A stretch of 8,706 nt of DNA from Holophaga sp. (GTDB lineage Bacteria; Acidobacteriota; Holophagae; Holophagales; Holophagaceae). The stretch spans positions 1 to 8,706 of the forward strand of contig JAUYES010000569.1 of the NCBI GenBank assembly GCA_030691225.1. The letters are read 5' to 3'. Position numbers and translations under genes: made by a program. This document shows positions 5,876 to 8,706 of this stretch, piece after piece; position 1 is the first letter of the stretch, and every line of letters begins with the position of its first letter. The notes beneath the pieces were generated by a model, which made no database searches, had not been told where the DNA came from, and saw nothing but the letters and a program-made list of their open reading frames with translations.

Positions 5876-7107
5876 CCCAGGCTCTCGTGGTGGGCGCTGG
5901 TGGCCCGCAGGCGGCGCGCCATCTCCGTGAGCATATCCCGGGGGATAGCTGGAAATTCACGCATCAGCGTGTCGATATTCTCTTCGTGGATCACTAGGCA
6001 ATCGCATTCATCGAGGGCGATGGCCGTGGCGGAACGGGGCTGACCCAAGAGAAAGGACATTTCGCCAAAAAAGGCACCGGGTCCGAGCACGGCTAATTCC
6101 GCTTCGGCCTTTTGGATACTCACGCGGCCCTTCAGAATATGGAACATTTCGCGACCTACATCGCCATCGTGAAAAAGAACGCCACCGGCCGGAATCCGTT
6201 GCATTAAGCGGGTGTGCCCGAATCGTGGCGTGCCGCCTTTGCCCTCCATCCAGCGTTTGATGAGCACCGTTTCGTGGCGGTGCAGGGCGGCCACTACTTC
6301 GGCGCCAAAGAGAAAGACCGCCTGAGAGTAATAGATCCAGATGACGATGATGAAGATGGACTTGAAGGAACCAAAGGTGACGCCGAAGCCGCTGTTATAG
6401 GTCAGGAAAAGGCTGAAGGCAGGGCGCAGGAGAAACCAGAGCGTGGTAGTGGCAATGGCGCCCGCCAGCAGGTGCAAGGTCTTGGTTCGGGGTGAATAGA
6501 CGGCATACATCAACAGCACCAAGCCGGTGGTCAGGGCGAAGGGCAACATGAACTTCAGCCCCACGGGTGGTATGAGATCGATGGGCAGGGTCTTCAGGAA
6601 GCGCAGCGCGATCCCCATTCCCGCTACGGCGGCAATGCCCGTGATGAAGGCCATGGCCGTCTGGAAATCGAAGGCCTTGCTGATCCAAAAGGCCCGCTTG
6701 GGGGTGACTCGAAAGATCTGATTGATGATGCTGCGCGTGCTGGTCACCAGGGGCGTGATCGCCCAGAACAAGATGAGAAAATTCAAGGCCCCAGCACTTT
6801 TCTTGTGGCTGGCCAGGGTGCTCACTTCCCTCAGAATTACATCGCCAAATTTCGGAATCACATCACCCACAAATTCGGTAACCCGCTGCATGGCCACCCG
6901 CGACGAGCCGATGCTCGCCCCTAGGATGGCGGCCAGAAGCAGTAGCGCGGGAATCAGCGCCAGCATGGTGGCAAAGGCTAAGGAGGAAGCCTGACGCAAA
7001 TCATCATTGCGGCGAAAACCATGAAAGGCTTCGATCAACACCACCCGAGCGGAACGCATGGCGTCCAGCAGGCGGTCCCTAAGCTCGTTTGGGGCAATCA
7101 GCCGCAC
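5872..7107 (-). CDS. YihY/BrkB-family membrane protein fused to a cyclic-nucleotide-binding domain
   Basis: A 411-aa inner-membrane protein. Residues about 20-285 are a YihY/virulence factor BrkB domain, with hydrophobic segments near 43-66, 107-124, 150-172, 186-204, 212-230 and 249-275 and the family-typical FGVTFGSFKS turn (241-250) before the last helix. Members were once misnamed ribonuclease BN, and their transport role is unsettled. Residues about 300-405 form a CNB/CAP-like beta barrel, LMQRIPAGGVLFHDGD then FFGEMSFLLGQPRSATA. This keeps Glu349 and Arg358 of the phosphate-binding cassette, so real nucleotide binding is plausible. The domain should face the cytosol. The start is GTG at 7107, inside the end of the upstream CopZ-like gene (10-bp overlap), with no clear Shine-Dalgarno, as expected for coupled translation. 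I infer that a cyclic nucleotide gates or regulates the membrane domain. The ligand is not shown. Confidence 0.92.
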   Translation of the reverse strand: MRLIAPNELRDRLLDAMRSARVVLIEAFHGFRRNDDLRQASSLAFATMLALIPALLLLAAILGASIGSSRVAMQRVTEFVGDVIPKFGDVILREVSTLASHKKSAGALNFLILFWAITPLVTSTRSIINQIFRVTPKRAFWISKAFDFQTAMAFITGIAAVAGMGIALRFLKTLPIDLIPPVGLKFMLPFALTTGLVLLMYAVYSPRTKTLHLLAGAIATTTLWFLLRPAFSLFLTYNSGFGVTFGSFKSIFIIVIWIYYSQAVFLFGAEVVAALHRHETVLIKRWMEGKGGTPRFGHTRLMQRIPAGGVLFHDGDVGREMFHILKGRVSIQKAEAELAVLGPGAFFGEMSFLLGQPRSATAIALDECDCLVIHEENIDTLMREFPAIPRDMLTEMARRLRATSAHHESLG

Positions 7108-7646
7108 GAGGCACAGCCCGAAGTATCCGAGCAGGATCCACAGGCATCCTGCGGCTCGGGCTCGGGCATGGGTGGTAGCTCCTGGAGTGATAGCACCGCC
7201 CGGCGCAATTCAGTAAGGCAGCAGACGCCTTGGGGATTTAGCTCCTCGCAATGGCATTCGCCCGCACGCACCTTGCCCATGACCTCGATGACGGCCGAAA
7301 CCGAGCCCTTGGCTTCCCATTCCGCCGCCAGGCTTTCCATGGAATGGCCAAAGCAGTGGCAGATGGGCCGGGGAGCTTCGGTTTCCTTGATACCCAAGCG
7401 GACGGAGAGCTGGTCCTTCAGGATCGCGGTGCCGGAGGGGGCGTAGTAGGCCACGGGGCAGGCGGGATGGGGACAAAAGCGGATTTCTCCAGCGCCAAGG
7501 GTCACCATGGCCTCTGTGGAAATGAAGCGACTCGCCGTATCCCTGGACACAGGTTTTCCGAGAGACCGGCAGCGCGGGCAGGCCAGGAGGCCCGTGGCGC
7601 GAGGGCCGCAGCAAGCGTGGTCAGGGGAATGGTCATGATCGTGCAT
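7098..7646 (-). CDS. CopZ N-terminal-domain-like [2Fe-2S]/Zn metallochaperone with His- and Cys-rich ends
   Basis: A 182-aa Cys-rich cytosolic protein. Residues about 20-153 follow the layout of the N-terminal domain of Archaeoglobus CopZ, a copper chaperone part that holds a zinc and a [2Fe-2S] cluster. These are CPRC (23-26), FCPHPACPVAYY (57-68), KDQLSVRLGIKE (78-89), ICHCFG with CxC at 96/98, AGECHCEE with CxC at 131/133, and NPQGVCCL with Cys142/143. The C-terminal heavy-metal-associated domain of full CopZ is missing. Instead it has a His-rich start (MHDHDHSPDHACC) and a tail with CGSCSDTSGCASCG (169-182), both likely to bind metal. In the archaeal protein the redox cluster has been linked to copper reduction. 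Here that role is inference. No copper ATPase or HMA protein is next to it in the window. It precedes and overlaps the BrkB-CNB gene. No strong ribosome-binding site is seen before the ATG. Confidence 0.82.
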   Translation of the reverse strand: MHDHDHSPDHACCGPRATGLLACPRCRSLGKPVSRDTASRFISTEAMVTLGAGEIRFCPHPACPVAYYAPSGTAILKDQLSVRLGIKETEAPRPICHCFGHSMESLAAEWEAKGSVSAVIEVMGKVRAGECHCEELNPQGVCCLTELRRAVLSLQELPPMPEPEPQDACGSCSDTSGCASCG

Positions 7647-7689
7647 GGAACCATTTTATCCCTGGAAGGTCATCCATAACCGAACGGGC

Positions 7690-8151
7690 CTAGCGGAATG
7701 TCCAATCTGTGATTCCCGTCAGGCGTTCCACTACGTAGAGCACGGCCCCAGGCGCGGGTTGAGGAAATTCGCGCACCTGGAGATGACCAGGGCCGAGCAA
7801 CTGGACCACATGCACCGCAACACCGCCCGAAAAATCCGGATGGATGGCCAAGGGCCGGGCGAGAGATTCCAGATCCAGAGTGTTGAGCCAATCCTCCGGC
7901 AGCACCTCCAAGCTGGATTGCCGCAGCAAGGCCCCGATTTCCCGCACCTGCAGCAGCACCAGATGATTGGCCCCATCGAAGACTTGCCAGCAGAGGAAGG
8001 CCGGTAGGCCGCCAAAGGCCACCCCGGCCATATGCACCTGGGGCCAAGCCTTCAGGGTGGCAAGTCCCGCCGAATCGGCGGCTTCCCACGCCAGCCGCTC
8101 CAAGGATGGAGAGGCTGGAGGGATCCACGGAGAAGCCTGCAAGTCAGTCAT
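7690..8151 (-). CDS. Hypothetical protein, 153 aa, family not recognised
   Basis: I do not recognise this protein. The ATG at 8151 is preferred over a TTG at 8193, which would lie inside the diguanylate cyclase gene. With ATG the gene begins 23 bp after that gene's stop, in the same direction, but no clear Shine-Dalgarno is present. The product is soluble-looking, with no signal peptide and no continuous membrane segment. It has alternating hydrophobic strands (VHMAGVAFGGLPAFLCWQVF, HLVLLQVREIGALL, AVHVVQLLGP, GAVLYVVERL) suggesting a compact alpha/beta or beta-barrel fold. The only Cys is in FLCWQV, so it is unlikely to be a metal protein despite the Cys-rich neighbour. Base composition and codon use resemble the flanking operon genes, which supports it being real. 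Confidence 0.7.
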   Translation of the reverse strand: MTDLQASPWIPPASPSLERLAWEAADSAGLATLKAWPQVHMAGVAFGGLPAFLCWQVFDGANHLVLLQVREIGALLRQSSLEVLPEDWLNTLDLESLARPLAIHPDFSGGVAVHVVQLLGPGHLQVREFPQPAPGAVLYVVERLTGITDWTFR

Positions 8152-8174
8152 TTGGCATCGATCGGGGTGATTGG

Positions 8175-8706
8175 CTATTTTTCCTGATCCCAATTCAAAG
8201 CATCGATACCGGGCAGGGAAGTGAAGACGTCCAAATGGCCTTCTTGCATGAGCGGAAGAATGGCGGTGGGAAGGCCTTCTTTGAGGCGTTGGAGCGTGGC
8301 CTGATCCGCAGGATAGAAGCCGACCCAGGCATTGCGTCCGCTGCGCTTGGCAGTGTAGAGGGCGCGATCCGCGAAGTCCACCACCTGATCCCAGCCGAAG
8401 AGACTGGTTTCATCCGAGCAGAAGGGGAACGTAGTAAATCCAAGCGAACAGGTGGCGTGTAGGGTTTTCCCTTCGCCGATGTCGAAGGCATGGGCCGCCA
8501 CATTGGCGCGGATGCGTTCCACCAGCACCGAGGATTCCCGGCGCGCGACGTTGCGTGCCACGACCAGGAATTCTTCACCGCCCCAGCGCACGGCTGTATC
8601 CGAATCCCGCACGGCTTCCCGCAGGATTTCGGCAAATTGCTTGAGCACGAGATCACCGGCGGCGTGTCCGTGTTCGTCGTTGATGTGCTTGAAATGATCG
8701 ATATCC
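8175..8706 (-). CDS. Diguanylate cyclase, GGDEF domain (5' end outside window)
   Basis: The C-terminal 176 residues of a GGDEF protein, which makes cyclic di-GMP from two GTP. The fragment begins in DIDHFKHINDEHGHAAGD, the metal- and GTP-binding helix-turn. It continues to the inhibitory I-site RDSD and, five residues later, the active-site GGEEF (RWGGEEFLVVAR), so both catalysis and product inhibition appear possible. The domain closes with FADRALYTAKRSGRNAWVG. A tail of about 45 residues (YPADQATLQRLKEGLPTAIL and on to the TAG at 8175-8177) is longer than the minimum for the domain. The sensor or membrane part that would tell its input lies outside the window. It is the most upstream gene visible in the minus-strand run, 23 bp before the hypothetical gene, so it may be co-transcribed with the genes downstream. 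Confidence 0.93.
   Translation of the reverse strand, partial: DIDHFKHINDEHGHAAGDLVLKQFAEILREAVRDSDTAVRWGGEEFLVVARNVARRESSVLVERIRANVAAHAFDIGEGKTLHATCSLGFTTFPFCSDETSLFGWDQVVDFADRALYTAKRSGRNAWVGFYPADQATLQRLKEGLPTAILPLMQEGHLDVFTSLPGIDALNWDQEK

Noticed and set aside
5369..6043. Plus-strand open frame of 224 codons
   Set aside because: It is antisense to the DNA methyltransferase and the BrkB-CNB gene, both supported by clear motifs. Long antisense frames are common at this GC content.
8152..8193. TTG start extending the 153-aa hypothetical protein
   Set aside because: It would start inside the diguanylate cyclase coding end with a rare start codon. The ATG at 8151 is simpler.

Overview
The window is bacterial DNA of moderately high GC, densely coded, with no rRNA, tRNA, phage structural genes, CRISPR array or recognisable transposase. 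Lineage cannot be fixed from the sequence alone. The proteobacterial-type GapA fragment, the diguanylate cyclase style and the interspersed short repeats would suit a gammaproteobacterium or an environmental lineage such as Acidobacteriota. That is a guess.

Left half (1-4368) is a cluster of glyceraldehyde-3-phosphate dehydrogenase (GAPDH) paralogues. It holds the 3' end of a canonical gapA (+) closed by a strong hairpin terminator, then a degraded fragment that looks like a potassium-channel RCK domain. A HAD-family phosphatase (-) follows, divergent from a second GAPDH (+), and then a third GAPDH (+). The three are clearly homologous but differ at catalytic positions. Gene 1 keeps the Cys/His pair. 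Gene 2 keeps Cys149 but has Asn at the position of the catalytic His176. Gene 3 keeps Cys and His, but its SCTTN loop reads SCTAH and its inorganic-phosphate loop is altered. The spaces between these genes carry short tandem/inverted repeats with 10-bp units of ACACCGATG type, and a 9-bp-unit element of GGACACAGA type lies after gene 3.

Right half (4832-8706) is a tight run of five genes on the minus strand, probably one operon. In order of transcription they are: a diguanylate cyclase (5' end outside the window), an unrecognised 153-aa protein, a Cys-rich protein resembling the N-terminal [2Fe-2S]/Zn domain of CopZ copper chaperones, a YihY/BrkB membrane protein fused to a cyclic-nucleotide-binding domain, and an N6-adenine-type DNA methyltransferase with no restriction partner in view. 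The last three overlap at their ends (10 bp, then ATGA), which suggests translational coupling.

The points most worth a second look are the GAPDH array with its two active-site variants, the HAD phosphatase divergent from one of them (possible metabolite repair), the BrkB-CNB fusion in an operon with a diguanylate cyclase, and the repeat elements filling the gaps between GAPDH genes.
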